A stretch of DNA of 64,000 nt from Tachypleus tridentatus (GCF_004210375.1 NC_134830.1:434001-498000); one strand, 5' to 3'; positions 1 through 15,640 are shown, numbered from the stretch's first letter. The notes: generated from the letters alone by a model not told the origin. Translations and numbers: made by a program.

Positions 1-3000
1 TATTATTATGTTTTTCATAAGTAACTATTGATAATAACAAATATTATTATATTGATAATAACAAATTTCATAAGTAACTATTGATAATAACAAATATTAT
101 TATGTTTTTTCATAAGTAACTATTGATAATAACAAATATTATTATGTTTTTCATAAGTAACTATTGATAATAACAAATATTATTATGTTTTTTCATAAGT
201 AACTATTGATAATAACAAATATTATTATGTTTTTTTATAAGTAACTATTGATAATAACAAATATTATTATGTTTTTTCATAAGTAACTATTGATAATAAC
301 AAATATTATTATGTTTTTTTCATAAGTAACTATTGATAATAACAAATATTATTATGTTTTTTCATAAGTAACTATTGATAATAACAAATATTATTATGTA
401 ACTATTTTAACAAATATTATTATGTTTTTTCATAAGTAACTATTGATAATAACAAATATATATTATGTTTTTCATAAGTAACTATTGATAATAACAAATA
501 TTATTATGTTTTTTCATAAGTAACTATTGATAATAACAAATATTATTATGTTTTTTCATAAGTAACTATTGATAATAACAAATATTATTATGTTTTTTCA
601 TAAGTAACTATTGATAATAACAAATATTATTATGTTTTTTCATAAGTAACTATTGATAATAACAAATATTATTATGTTTTTTCATATAGTAACTATTGAT
701 AATAACAAATATTATTATGTTTTTTCATAAGTAACTATTGATAATAACAAATATTATTATGTTTTTTTTTTCATAAGTAACTATTGATAATAACAAATAT
801 TATTATGTTTTTCATAAGTAACTATTGATAATAACAAATATTATTATGTTTTTTCATAAGTAACTATTGATAATAACAAATATTATTATGTTTTTCATAA
901 GTAACTATTGATAATAACAAATATTATTATGTTTTTTCATAAGTAACTATTGATAATAACAAATATTATTATGTTTTTCATAAGTAACTATTGATAATAA
1001 CAAATATTATTATGTTTTTTCATAAGTAACTATTGATAATAACAAATATTATTATGTTTTTCATAAGTAACTATTGATAATAACAAATATTATTATGTTT
1101 TTTCATAAGTAACTATTGATAATAACAAATATTATTATGTTTTTCATAAGTAACTATTGATAATAACAAATATTATTAAGTGTTTTTCATAAGTAACTAT
1201 TGATAATAACAAATATTATTATGTGTTTTCATAAGTAACTATTGATAATAACAAATATATTATGTTTTTCATAAGTAACTATTGATAATAACAAATATTA
1301 TTATGTTTTTTTTCATAAGTAACTATTGATAATAACAAATATTATTATGTTTTTTGATAATAACATAAGTAACTATTGATAATAACAAATATTATTATGT
1401 TTTTTCATAAGTAACTATTGATAATAACAAATATTATTATGTTTTTCATAAGTAACTATTGATAATAACAAATATTATTATGTTTTTCATAAGTAACTAT
1501 TGATAATAACAAATATTATTATGTTTTGATAATAACAAATATTATATAAGTAACTATTGATAATAACAAATATTATTATGTTTTTTCATAAGTAACTATT
1601 GATAATAACAAATATTATTATGTTTTTCATAAGTAACTATTAATAATAACAAATATTATTATGTTTTTTCATAAGTAACTATTGATAATAACAAATATTA
1701 TTATGTGTTTTGATAAGTTACTATTGATAATAACAAATATATTATGTTTTCTCATAAGTAACTATTGATAATAACAAATATTATTGTGTTTTTCATAAGT
1801 AACTGTTGATAATAACAAATATTATTATGTTTTTTCATAAGTATTTATTGATAATAACAAATATTATTATGTGTTTTCCTGAGTAACTATTGATAATAAC
1901 AAATATTATTATGTTTTTTCATAAGTAACTATTGATAATAACAAATATTATTATGTTTTTCATAAGTAACTATTGATAATAACAAATATTATTATGTTTT
2001 TTTCATAAGTAACTATTGATAATAACAAATATTATTATGTTTTTCATAAGTAACTATTGATAATAACAAATATTATTATGTTTTTTCATAAGTAACTATT
2101 GATAATAACAAATATTATTATGTATTTTTCATAAGTAACTATTGATAATAACAAATATTATTATGTTTTTTTCATAAGTAACTATGATAATAACAAATAT
2201 TATTATGTTTTTCATAAGTAACTATTGATTATAACAAATATTATTGTGTTTTTTTTATAAGTATCTATTGATAATAACAAATATATTATGTTTTTTCATA
2301 AGTAACTATTGATAATAACAAATATTATTATGTTTTTTCATAAGTAACTATTGATAATAACAAATATTATTATGTTTTTCATAAGTAACTATTGATAATA
2401 ACAAATATTATTATGTTTTTTCATAAGTAACTATTGATAATAACAAATATTATTATGTTTTTTCATAAGTAACTATTGATAATAACAAATATTATTATGT
2501 TTTTTCATAAGTAACTATTGATAATAACAAATATTATTATGTTGATTTATTATTATGTGTTTTTCATAAGTAACTATTGATAATAACAAATATTATTATG
2601 TTTTTTCATAAGTAACTATTGATAATAACAAATATTATTATGTTTTTTCATAAGTAACTATTGATAATAACAAATATTATTATGTTTTTTCATAAGTAAC
2701 TATTGATAATAACAAATATTATTATGTTTTTTCATAAGTAACTATTGATAATAACAAATATTATTATGTTTTTCATAAGTAACTATTGATAATAACAAAT
2801 ATTATTATGTTTTTTCATAAGTAACTATTGATAATAACAAATATTATTATGTTTTTTCATAAGTAACTATTGATAATAACAAATATTATTATGTTTTTTC
2901 ATAAGTAACTATTGATAATAACAAATATTATTATGTTTTTTCATAAGTAACTATTGATAATAACAAATATTATTATGTTTTTTCATAAGTAACTATTGAT

Positions 3001-6000
3001 AATAACAAATATTATTATGTTTTTTCATAAGTAACTATTGATAATAACAAATATTATTATGTTTTTTCATAAGTAACTATTGATAATAACAAATATTATT
3101 ATGTTTTTTCATAAGTAACTATTGATAATAACAAATATTATTATGTTTTTTCATAAGTAACTATTGATAATAACAAATATTATTATGTTTTTTTTTTCAT
3201 AAGTAACTATTGATAATAACAAATATTATTATGTTTTTTCATAAGTAACTATTGATAATAACAAATATTATTATATTTTTCATAAGTAACTATTGATAAT
3301 AACAAATATTATGTTTTTTCATAAGTAACTATTGATAATAACAAATATTATTATGTTTTTTTCATAAGTAACTATTGATAATAACAAATATATTATGTGT
3401 TTTTTCATAAGTAACTATTGATAATAACAAATATTATTATGTTTTTTCATAAGTAACTATTGATAATAACAAATATTATTATGTTTTTTCATAAGTAACT
3501 ATTGATAATAACAAATATTATTATGTTTTTTCATAAGTAACTATTGATAATAACAAATATTATTATGTGTTTAAGTAACATAAGTAACTATTATGTTTTT
3601 TCATATAATAACAAATATATTATTATGTGTTTTCATAAGTAACTATTGATAATAACAAATATTATTATGTGTTTTCATAAGTAACTATTGATAATAACAA
3701 ATATTATTATGTTTTTTCATAAGTAACTATTGATAATAACAAATATTATTATGTGTTTTCCTGAGTAACTAGTGATAATAACAAACATTATTATGTTTTT
3801 TCATAAGTAACTATTGATAATAACAAATATATTATGTTTTTCATAAGTAACTATTGATAATAACAAATATTATTATGTTTTTTCATAAGTAACTATTGAT
3901 AATAACAAATATTATTATGTTTTTCATAAGTAACTATTGATAATAACAAATATTATTATGTTTTTTCATAAGTAACTATTGATAATAACAAATATTATTA
4001 TGTTTTTCATAAGTAACTATTGATAATAACAAATATGTATTATGTAATTTTTTTTTCATAAGTAACTGTTGATAATAACAAATATTATTATGTTTTTTCA
4101 TAAGTAACTATTGATAATAAGAAATGTTATTGTGTTTTTTTCATAAGCAACTATTGATAATAACAAATATTATTATGTTTTTTCATAAGTATCTATTGAT
4201 AATAACAAATATTATTATGTGTTTTTCATAAGTAACTATTGATAATAACAAATATTATTATGTTTTTTCATAAGTAACTATTGATAATAACAAATATTAT
4301 TATGTTTTTTCATAAGTAACTATTGATAATAACAAATATTATTATGTTTTTTCATAAGTAACTATTGATAATAACAAATATTATTATGTTTTTTCATAAG
4401 TAACTATTGATAATAACAAATATTATTATGTTTTTTCATAAGTAACTATTGATAATAACAAATATTATTATGTTTTTTCATAAGTAACTATTGATAATAA
4501 CAAATATTATTATGTTTTTTCATAAGTAACTATTGATAATAACAAATATTATTATGTTTTTTCATAAGTAACTATTGATAATAACAAATATTATTATGTT
4601 TTTTCATAAGTAACTATTGATAATAACAAATATTATTATGTTTTTTCATAAGTAACTATTGATAATAACAAATATTATTATGTTTTTCATAAGTAACTAT
4701 TGATAGTAACTATTGATAATAACAAATATTATTATGTTTTTTCATAAGTAACTATTGATAATAACAAATATTATTATGTTTTTTCATAAGTAACTATTGA
4801 TAATAACAAATATTATTATGTTTTTTTCATAAGTAACTATTGATAATAACAAATATTATTATGTGTTTTCATAAGTAACTATTGATAATAACAAATATTA
4901 TTATGTGTTTTCATAAGTAACTATTGATAATAACAAATATTATTATGTTTTTCATAAGTAACTATTGATAATAACAAATATTATTATGTTTTTTCATAAG
5001 TAACTATTGATAATAACAAATATTATTATGTTTTTTCATAAGTAACTATTGATAATAACAAATATTATTATGTTTTTTCATAAGTAACTATTGATAATAA
5101 CAAATATTATTATGTTTTTTCATAAGTAACTATTGATAATAACAAATATTATTATGTTTTTCATAAGTAACTATTGATAATAACAAATATTATTATGTTT
5201 TTTCATAAGTAACTATTGATAATAACAAATATTATTATGTTTTTCATAAGTAACTATTGATAATAACAAATATATTATGTTTTTCATAAGTAACTATTGA
5301 TAATAACAAATATTATTATGTTTTTCATAAGTAACTATTGATAATAACAAATATTATTATGTTTTTTCATAAGTAACTATTGATAATAACAAATATTATT
5401 ATGTTTTTTCATAAGTAACTATTGATAATAACAAATATATTATGTTTTTCATAAGTAACTATTGATAATAACAAATATTATTATGTTTTTTCATAAGCAA
5501 CTATTGATAATAACAAATATTATTATGTTTTTTCATAAGTAACTATTGATAATAACAAATATTATTGTGTTTTTTATAAGTAACTATTGATAATAACAAA
5601 TATATTATGTTTTTTCATAAGTAACTGTTGATAATAACAAATATTATTATGTTTTTTTTATAAGTAACTATTGATAATAACAAATATATTATGTTTTTCA
5701 TAAGTAACTATTGATAATAACAAATATTATTATGTTTTTTTCATAAGTAACTATTGATAATAACAAATATATTATGTTTTTTCATAAGTAACTATTGATA
5801 ATAACAAATATTATTATGTTTTTCATAAGTAACTATTGATAATAACAAATATTATTATGTTTTTCATAAGTAACTATTGATAATAACAAATATTATTATG
5901 TTTTTCATAAGTAACTATTGATAATAACAAATATTATTATGTTTTTTCATAAGTAACTATTGATAATAACAAATATTATTATGTTTTTTCATAAGTAACT

Positions 6001-9000
6001 ATTGATAATAACAAATATTATTATGTTTTTTCATAAGTAACTATTGATAATAACAAATATATTATGTTTTTTCATAAGTAACTGTTGATAATAACAAATA
6101 TTATTATGTTTTTTCATAAGTAACTATTGATAATAACAAATATTATTGTGTTTTTTATAAGTAACTATTGATAATAACAAATATTATTATGTTTTTTCAT
6201 AAGTAACTATTGATAATAACAAATATTATTATGTTTTTTCATAAGTAACTATTGATAATAACAAATATTATTATGTTTTTTCATAAGTAACTATTGATAA
6301 TAACAAATATTATTATGTTTTTTCATAAGTAACTATTGATAATAACAAATATTATTATGTTTTTTCATAAGTAACTATTGATAATAACAAATATTATTAT
6401 GTTTTTCATAAGTAACTATTGATAATAACAAATATTATTATGTGTTTTTCATAAGTAACTATTGATAATAACAAATATTATTATGTTTTTTCATAAGTAA
6501 CTATTGATAATAACAAATATATTATGTTTTTTCATAAGTAACTATTGATAATAACAAATATTATTATGTTTTTTCATAAGTAACTATTGATAATAACAAA
6601 TATTATTATGTTTTTTCATAAGTAACTATTGATAATAACAAATATTATTATGTTTTTTCATAAGTAACTATTGATAATAACAAATATTATTATGTTTTTC
6701 ATAAGTAACTATTGATAATAACAAATATTATTATGTTTTTCATAAGTAACTATTGATAATAACAAATATATTATGTAAAGTAACTATTGATAATAACAAA
6801 TATTATTATGTTTTTTTCATAAGTAACTATTGATAATAACAAATATTATTATGTTTTTTCATAAGTAACTATTGATAATAACAAATATTATTATGTTTTT
6901 TCATAAGTAACTATTGATAATAACAAATATTATTATGTGTTTTCATAAGTAACTATTGATAATAACAAATATTATTATGTTTTTTCATAAGTAACTATTG
7001 ATAATAACAAATATTATTATGTTTTTTCATAAGTAACTATTGATAATAACAAATATATTATGTTTTTTTCATAAGCAACTATAGATAATAACAAATATTA
7101 TTATGTTTTTTAAGTAACTATATAATAACAAATATTATAACTATTGATAATAACAAATATTATTATGTTTTTTCATAAGTAACTATTGATAATAACAAAT
7201 ATTATTATGTTTTTTCATAAGTAACTATTGATAATAACAAATATTATTATGTTTTTCATAAGTAACTATTGATAATAACAAATATTATTATGTTTTTTCA
7301 TAAGTAACTATTGATAATAACAAATATTATTATGTTTTTCATAAGTAACTATTGATAATAACAAATATTATTATGTTTTTTCATAAGTAACTATTGATAA
7401 TAACAAATATTATTATGTTTTTTCATAAGTAACTATTGATAATAACAAATATTATTATGTTTTTTCATAAGTAACTATTGATAATAACAAATATTATTAT
7501 GTTTTTTCATAAGTAACTATTGATAATAACAAATATTATTATGTTTTTTCATAAGTAACTATTGATAATAACAAATATTATTATGTTTTTTCATAAGTAA
7601 CTATTGATAATAACAAATATTATTGTGTTTTTTCATAAGTAACTATTGATAATAACAAATATTATTATGTTTTTTCCTAAGTAACTATTGATAATAACAA
7701 ATATATTATGTTTTTTTGTTTTTCATAAGTAACTATTGATAATAACAAATATTATTATGTTTTTTCATAAGTAACTATTGATAATAACAAATATTATTAT
7801 GTTTTTTCATATAACTATTGATAATAACAAATATTATTATGTTTTTTCATAAGTAACTATTGATAATAACAAATATTATTATGTTTTTTCATAAGTAACT
7901 ATTGATAATAACAAATATTATTATGTTTTTTCATAAGTAACTATTGATAATAACAAATATTATTATGTTTTTCATAAGTAACTAGTGATAATAACAATCA
8001 TTATTATGTTTTTTCATAAGTAACTATTGATAATAACAAATATATTATGTTTTTTTCATAAGCAACTATTGATAATAACAAATATTATTATGTTTTTTCA
8101 TAAGTAACTATTGATAATAAGAAATGTTATTGTGTTTTTTTCATAAGCAACTATTGATAATAACAAATATTATTATGTTTTTTCATAAGTAACTATTGAT
8201 AATAACAAATATTATTATGTTTTTCATAAGTAACTATTGATAATAACAAATATTATTATGTTTTTTCATAAGTAACTATTGATAATAACAAATATTATTA
8301 TGTTTTTCATAAGTAACTATTGATAATAACAAATATTATTATGTTTTTCATATAAGTAACTATTGATAATAACAAATATTATTATTATGTTTTTCATAAG
8401 TAACTATTGATAATAACAAATATTATTATGTTTTTTCACTAAGTAACTATTGATAATAACAAATATTATTATGTTTTTTCATAAGTAACTATTGATAATA
8501 ACAAATATTATTGTGTTTTTTTATAAGTAACTATTGATAATAACAAATATATTATGTTTTTTCATAAGTAACTATTGATAATAACAAATATTATTGTGTT
8601 TTTTATAAGTAACTATTGATAATAACAAATATATTATGTTTTTCATAAGTAACTATTGATAATAACAAATATTATTATGTTTTTTCATAAGTAACTATTG
8701 ATAATAACAAATATTATTATGTTTTTTCATAAGTAACTATTGATAATAACAAATATTATTATGTTTTTTCATAAGTAACTATTAATAATAACAAATATTA
8801 TTATGTTTTTTCATAAGTAACTATTGATAATAACAAATATTATTATGTGTTTTCATAAGTAACTATTGATAATAACAAATATTATTATGTGTTTTCATAA
8901 GTAACTATTGATAATAACAAATATTATTATGTTTTTTCATAAGTAACTATTGATAATAACAAACATTATTATGTTTTTTCATAAGTAACTATTGATAATA

Positions 9001-12000
9001 ACAAATATATTATGTTTTTTCATAAGTAACTGTTGATAATAACAAATATTATTATGTTTTTTCATAAGTAACTATTGATAATAACAAATATTATTATGTT
9101 TTTTCATAAGTAACTATTGATAATAACAAATATTATTATGTTTTTTCATAAGTAACTATTGATAATAACAAATATTATTATGTTTTTTCATAAGTAACTA
9201 TTGATAATAACAAATATTATTATGTTTTTTCATAAGTAACTATTGATAATAACAAATATTATTATGTTTTTTCATAAGTAACTATTGATAATAACAAATA
9301 TTATTATGTTTTTCATAAGTAACTATTGATAATAACAAATATTATTATGTTTTTTCATAAGTAACTATTGATAATAACAAATATTATTATGTTTTTCATA
9401 AGTAACTATTGATAATAACAAATATTATTATGTTTTTTCATAAGTAACTATTGATAATAACAAATATTATTATGTTTTTCATAAGTAACTATTGATAATA
9501 ACAAATATTATTATGTTTTTTCATAAGTAACTATTGATAATAACAAATATTATTATGTTTTTTCATAAGTAACTATTGATAATAACAAATATTATTATGT
9601 GTTTTTCATAAGTAACTATTGATAATAACAAATATATTATGTGTTTTTCATAAGTAACTATTGATAATAACAAATATTATTATGTTTTTCATAAGTAACT
9701 ATTGATAATAACAAATATTATTGTGTTTTTTATAAGTAACTATTGATAATAACAAATATATTATGTTTTTTCATAAGTAACTATTGATAATAACAAATAT
9801 TATTATGTTTTTTCATAAGTAACTATTGATAATAACAAATATTATTGTGTTTTTTATAAGTAACTATTGATAATAACAAATATATTATGTTTTTTCATAA
9901 GTAACTATTGATAATAACAAATATTATTATGTTTTTTCATAAGTAACTATTGATAATAACAAATATTATTATGTTTTTTCATAAGTAACTATTGATAATA
10001 ACAAATATTATTATGTTTTTTTCATAAGTAACTATTGATAATAACAAATATTATTATGTTTTTTCATAAGTAACTATTGATAATAACAAATATTATTATG
10101 TTTTTTCATAAGTAACTATTGATAATAACAAATATTATTATGTTTTTTTCATAAGTAACTATTGATAATAACAAATATTATTATGTTTTTCATAAGTAAC
10201 TATTGATAATAACAAATATTATTATGTTTTTTCATAAGTAACTATTGATAATAACAAATATTATTATGTTTTTTAACATAAGTAACTATTGATAATAACA
10301 AATATATTATGTTTTTCATAAGTAACTATTGATAATAACAAATATTATTATGTTTTTTTCATAAGTAACTATTGATAATAACAAATATTATTATGTTTTT
10401 TCATAAGTAACTATTGATAATAACAAATATTATTATGTTTTTTCATAAGTAACTATTGATAATAACAAATATTATTATGTTTTTTCATAAGTAACTATTG
10501 ATAATAACAAATATTATTATGTTTTTTCATAAGTAACTATTGATAATAACAAATATTATTATGTTTTTTCATAAGTAACTATTGATAATAACAAATATTA
10601 TTATGTTTTTTCATAAGTAACTATTGATAATAACAAATATTATTATGTTTTTTTCATAAGTAACTATTGATAATAACAAATATTATTATGTTTTTCATAA
10701 GTAACTATTGATAATAACAAATATTATTATGTTTTTTCATAAGTAACTATTGATAATAACAAATATTATTATGTTTTTTCATAAGTAACTATTGATAATA
10801 ACAAATATTATTATGTTTTTTTTTCATAAGTAACTATTGATAATAACAAATATTATTATGTTTTTTCATAAGTAACTATTGATAATAACAAATATTATTA
10901 TGTTTTTCATAAGCAACAATTGATAATAACAAATATTATTATGTTTTTTCATAAGTAACTATTGATAATAACAAATATTATTATGTTTTTTTCATAAGTA
11001 ACTATTGATAATAACAAATATTATTATGTTTTTCATAAGTAACTATTGATAATAACAAATATTATTATGTTTTTTCATAAGTAACTATTGATAATAACAA
11101 ATATATTATGTTTTTCATAAGTAACTATTGATAATAACAAATATTATTATGTTTTTTCATAAGTAACTATTGATAATAACAAATATTATTATGTTTTTCA
11201 TAAGTAACTATTGATAATAACAAATATTATTATGTTTTTTCATAAGTAACTATTGATAATAACAAATATTATTATGTTTTTTCATAAGTAACTATTGATA
11301 ATAACAAATATATTATGTTTTTTCATAAGTAACTGTTGATAATAACAAATATTATTATGTTTTTTCATAAGTAACTATTGATAATAACAAATATTATATG
11401 TTTTTTCATAAGTAACTATTGATAATAACAAATATTATTATGTTTTTCATAAGTAACTATTGATAATAACAAATATTATTATGTTTTTCATAAGTAACTA
11501 TTGATAATAACAAATATTATTATGTTTTTTTCATAAGTAACTATTGATAATAACAAATATTATTATGTTTTTTCATAAGTAACTATTGATAATAACAAAT
11601 ATTATTATGTTTTTTCATAAGTAACTATTGATAATAACAAATATTATTATGTTTTTTCATAAGTAACTATTGATAATAACAAATATTATTATGTTTTTTC
11701 ATAAGTAACTATTGATAATAACAAATATATTATGTTTTTCATAAGTAACTATTGATAATAACAAATATTATTATGTTTTTTCATAAGTAACTATTGATAA
11801 TAACAAATATTATTATGTTTTTTCATAAGTAACTATTGATAATAACAAATATTATTATGTTTTTTCATAAGTAACTATTGATAATAACAAATATTATTAT
11901 GTTTTTCATAAGTAACTATTGATAATAACAAATATTATTATGTGTTTTCATAAGTAACTATTGATAATAACAAATATTATTATGTTTTTCATAAGTAACT

Positions 12001-13885
12001 ATTGATAATAACAAATATTATTATGTTTTTCATAAGTAACTATTGATAATAACAAATATTATTATGTTTTTTCATAAGTAACTATTGATAATAACAAATA
12101 TTATTATGTTTTTTCATAAGTAACTATTGATAATAACAAATATTATTATGTTTTTTCATAAGTAACTATTGATAATAACAAATATTATTATGTTTTTTCA
12201 TAAGTAACTATTGATAATAACAAATATTATTATGTTTTTTCATAAGTAACTATTGATAATAACAAATATTATTATGTTTTTTCATAAGTAACTATTGATA
12301 ATAACAAATATTATTATGTTTTTTCATAAGTAACTATTGATAATAACAAATATTATTATGTGTTTTTCATAAGTAACTATTGATAATAACAAATATATTA
12401 TGTTTTTTCATAAGTAACTATTGATAATAACAAATATTATTATGTTTTTTCATAAGTAACTATTGATAATAACAAATATTATTATGTGTTTTCATAAGTA
12501 ACTATTGATAATAACAAATATTATTATGTTTTTCATAAGTAACTATTGATAATAACAAATATTATTATGTTTTTCATAAGTAACTATTGATAATAACAAA
12601 TATTATTATGTTTTTTCATAAGTAACTATTGATAATAACAAATATTATTATGTTTTTTCATAAGTAACTATTGATAATAACAAATATTATTATGTTTTTC
12701 ATAAGTAACTATTGATAATAACAAATATTATTATGTTTTTTCATAAGTAACTATTGATAATAACAAATATTATTATGTTTTTTCATTAGTAACTATTGAT
12801 AATAACAAATATTATTATGTTTTTCATAAGTAACTATTTATTATAAAAAATATTATTGTGTTTTTTTATAAGTATCTATTGATAATAACAAATATATTAT
12901 GTTTTTCATAAGCAACTATTGATAATAACAAATATTATTATGTTTTTTCATAAGTAACTATTGATAATAACAAATATTATTATGTTTTTTCATAAGTAAC
13001 TATTGATAATAACAAATATTATTATGTGTTTTCATAAGTAACTATTGATAATAACAAATATATTATGTTTTTTTTCATAAGCAACTATTGATAATAACAA
13101 ATATTATTATGTTTTTTCATAAGTAACTATTGATAATAACAAATATTATTATGTTTTTTCATAAGTAACTATTGATAATAACAAATATTATTATGTTTTT
13201 TCATAAGTAACTATTGATAATAACAAATATTATTATGTGTTTTCATAAGTAACTATTGATAATAACAAATATTATTATGTGTTTTCATAAGTAACTATTG
13301 ATAATAACAAATATTATTATATTTTCATAAGTAACTTTGATTTCATAAGTAACTATTGATAATAACAAATATTATTATGTTTTTTCATAAGTAACTATTG
13401 ATAATAACAAATATTATTATGTTTTTTCATAAGTAACTATTGATAATAACAAATATTATTATGTTTTTTCATAAGTAACTATTGATAATAACAAATATTA
13501 TTATGTTTTTCATAAGTAACTATTGATAATAACAAATATTATTATGTTTTTTCATAAGTAACTATTGATAATAACAAATATTATTATGTGTTTTCATAAG
13601 TAACTATTGATAATAACAAATATTATTGTGTTTTTTATAAGTAACTATTGATAATAACAAATATATTATGTTTTTTCATAAGTAACTATTGATAATAACA
13701 AATATTATTATGTGTTTTCATAAGTAACTATTGATAATAACAAATATTATTATGTTTTTTCATAAGTAACTATTGATAATAACAAATATTATTATGTTTT
13801 TCATAAGTAACTATTGATAATAACAAATATTATTATGTTTTTCATAAGTAACTATTGATAATAACAAATATTATTATGTTTTTTC
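1..13885. repeat. Satellite array, 41-42 bp unit, about 330 copies
   Basis: The stretch is one head-to-tail array with no other sequence inside it. The unit is ATAAGTAACT, then ATTGATAATA, then ACAAATATTA, then a TTATG and a run of T ending in C. Length varies mainly in the T run (usually 5-7). Recurrent variants include TGTGTTTTC in place of the T run, ATATATTATG in place of ATATTATTATG, and GTGTTTTTTATAAG. Each unit holds a short inverted repeat (ATAATA, 5-nt loop ACAAA, TATTAT). The array starts before base 1 and runs into the gap. It is not a telomeric TTAGG-type repeat. No open reading frame is preserved across it. Confidence 0.98.
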
Positions 13886-14385
13886 NNNNNNNNNNNNNNN
13901 NNNNNNNNNNNNNNNNNNNNNNNNNNNNNNNNNNNNNNNNNNNNNNNNNNNNNNNNNNNNNNNNNNNNNNNNNNNNNNNNNNNNNNNNNNNNNNNNNNNN
14001 NNNNNNNNNNNNNNNNNNNNNNNNNNNNNNNNNNNNNNNNNNNNNNNNNNNNNNNNNNNNNNNNNNNNNNNNNNNNNNNNNNNNNNNNNNNNNNNNNNNN
14101 NNNNNNNNNNNNNNNNNNNNNNNNNNNNNNNNNNNNNNNNNNNNNNNNNNNNNNNNNNNNNNNNNNNNNNNNNNNNNNNNNNNNNNNNNNNNNNNNNNNN
14201 NNNNNNNNNNNNNNNNNNNNNNNNNNNNNNNNNNNNNNNNNNNNNNNNNNNNNNNNNNNNNNNNNNNNNNNNNNNNNNNNNNNNNNNNNNNNNNNNNNNN
14301 NNNNNNNNNNNNNNNNNNNNNNNNNNNNNNNNNNNNNNNNNNNNNNNNNNNNNNNNNNNNNNNNNNNNNNNNNNNNNNNNNNNNN
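13886..14385. other. Assembly gap of 500 N
   Basis: Exactly 500 N follow the satellite, a typical placeholder for a gap of unknown size. The left flank is satellite and the right flank is non-satellite sequence, so the array probably ends somewhere inside the gap. Open frames that read through it are artefacts. Confidence 0.99.
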
Positions 14386-14974
14386 AATCACTGGATATAA
14401 TGTCAACAACGTGTCGTTACCCGAGGCTGTTAAGTTACGTATGCCAATTAACTTTATACGTCCATTAAAACACACACACACTCCGCATTCTCGCTATCTC
14501 TGTGTTCTTTTTTCCTTTTAGTTTTCATCTTTCTCAAAGGCTGAAAAGAAACAACTTCCAAATATACAACCAAACGAAGTTTTGTTAAAATTTGTATAGT
14601 AGATTGTTCGCGCTATGATGGTTAACCTTCAGGACTTCTTCGGGACTCGTGTTTGTTTGTTTTCCTTCGAGCATTATTTAATTTAAGTAGATAATTTTTC
14701 CCTTTCCTAAATTAAATGAGAACTGATTCAATACTTTCTTTAGAAAAAAGTTTGAATGCAAACGAAAGGGTTTTAGTCGTTGAAATGTAATTTAATGCAT
14801 TCTATAGAGAAATAAACAAATTAGTAAAGAATTTTAAAGTCTCAGCAGACTTAGAAGTCAGCCAATAAAAATATTTATTTTTATGATGCCCCTAAATTCC
14901 AGGTAGTATATTATTTTGTTCAACCTCTGTATCAAAGACAAACATAAATATTATGTACATATACATGCTCGAGC
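14386..14974. other. Unassigned AT-rich sequence right of the gap
   Basis: No reading frame or repeat is recognisable here. A minus-strand AATAAA (plus-strand TTTATT at 14873-14878) lies about 100 nt beyond the stop of the putative exon at 14975-15058 and could be its poly(A) signal, which would make part of this stretch a 3' UTR. Confidence 0.4.
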
Positions 14975-15058
14975 TTAGCTCAAGCCACCAGCTGGCCCTT
15001 CACCAGCAAGCTGATGGACTGTGAATCCTGTTGCTGCTAAACCAAGCTCTACAATTTC
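14975..15058 (-). CDS. Putative last coding exon of an unidentified gene
   Basis: On the minus strand a good splice acceptor (CCTATTGCTAG) is followed by 27 codons and a TAA stop. The peptide begins EIVELGLAATGFTVHQL and ends GEGPAGGLS. It is balanced in composition, rich in Ala and Gly, and clearly more GC-rich than its surroundings, and a minus-strand AATAAA lies about 100 nt downstream. These three signs together suggest the 3' end of a real gene whose other exons lie to the right. I do not recognise the protein and found no second exon. It could also be a chance open frame of 84 bp. The upstream reading frame at the junction cannot be checked from this window. Confidence 0.35.
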   Translation of the reverse strand, partial: EIVELGLAATGFTVHQLAGEGPAGGLS

Positions 15059-15149
15059 CTAGCAATAGGTGGGTTATAATAGTGAAAGTCATATTACGGT
15101 ATTCAATTGGAGTAGCACAAGAGTTACCTCTAGAAACTGTTCATTAGCT

Positions 15150-15640
15150 ATAAAGTACATCAGTATATAATGTTAGTTATACCATACATTACTACATAGT
15201 GTTAGCTACACTATACATCAGTACATAACATTAGCTGTACTACACATCACTACATGATGTTAGCTGTACAAAACATCACTACATGATGTTAATTATGCTA
15301 TACATCAATTCATGATATTAACAGTACCATACATCAGTACATGATGCTAGTTACATTACACATAAGTACATAATGTTAGTTATACTATACATCATTACAT
15401 GATGTTAATTATCCTATACATCAGTACATGATGCTAGTTATCCTATACTTGAGTACATGATGTTAGTTATACTATAGATCACTACATGATGTTAGTTATC
15501 CTATACATCAGTACATGATGTTAGTTATACTGCACATAAGTACATGATATTAGTTATACTATACTTCAGTACATTATGTTAGTTATGGTATAAACCACAA
15601 CATGATATTAGTTATATTATTCGTCTGTACATGGTGTAAT
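15150..15640. repeat. Minisatellite, 29 bp unit, about 17 copies
   Basis: The unit is CTATACATCAGTACATGATG followed by TTAGTTATA. Copies are diverged (ATGATATTAG, ATAATGTTAG and similar), so this is an older array than those further right. Confidence 0.85.

Noticed and set aside
1..13885. CRISPR array or telomeric repeat
   Set aside because: There are no unique spacers between repeats, and the unit is not TTAGG or another telomere motif.
13852..14481. Long open frames on both strands across the gap
   Set aside because: They consist almost entirely of translated N; only the few flanking residues are real sequence.
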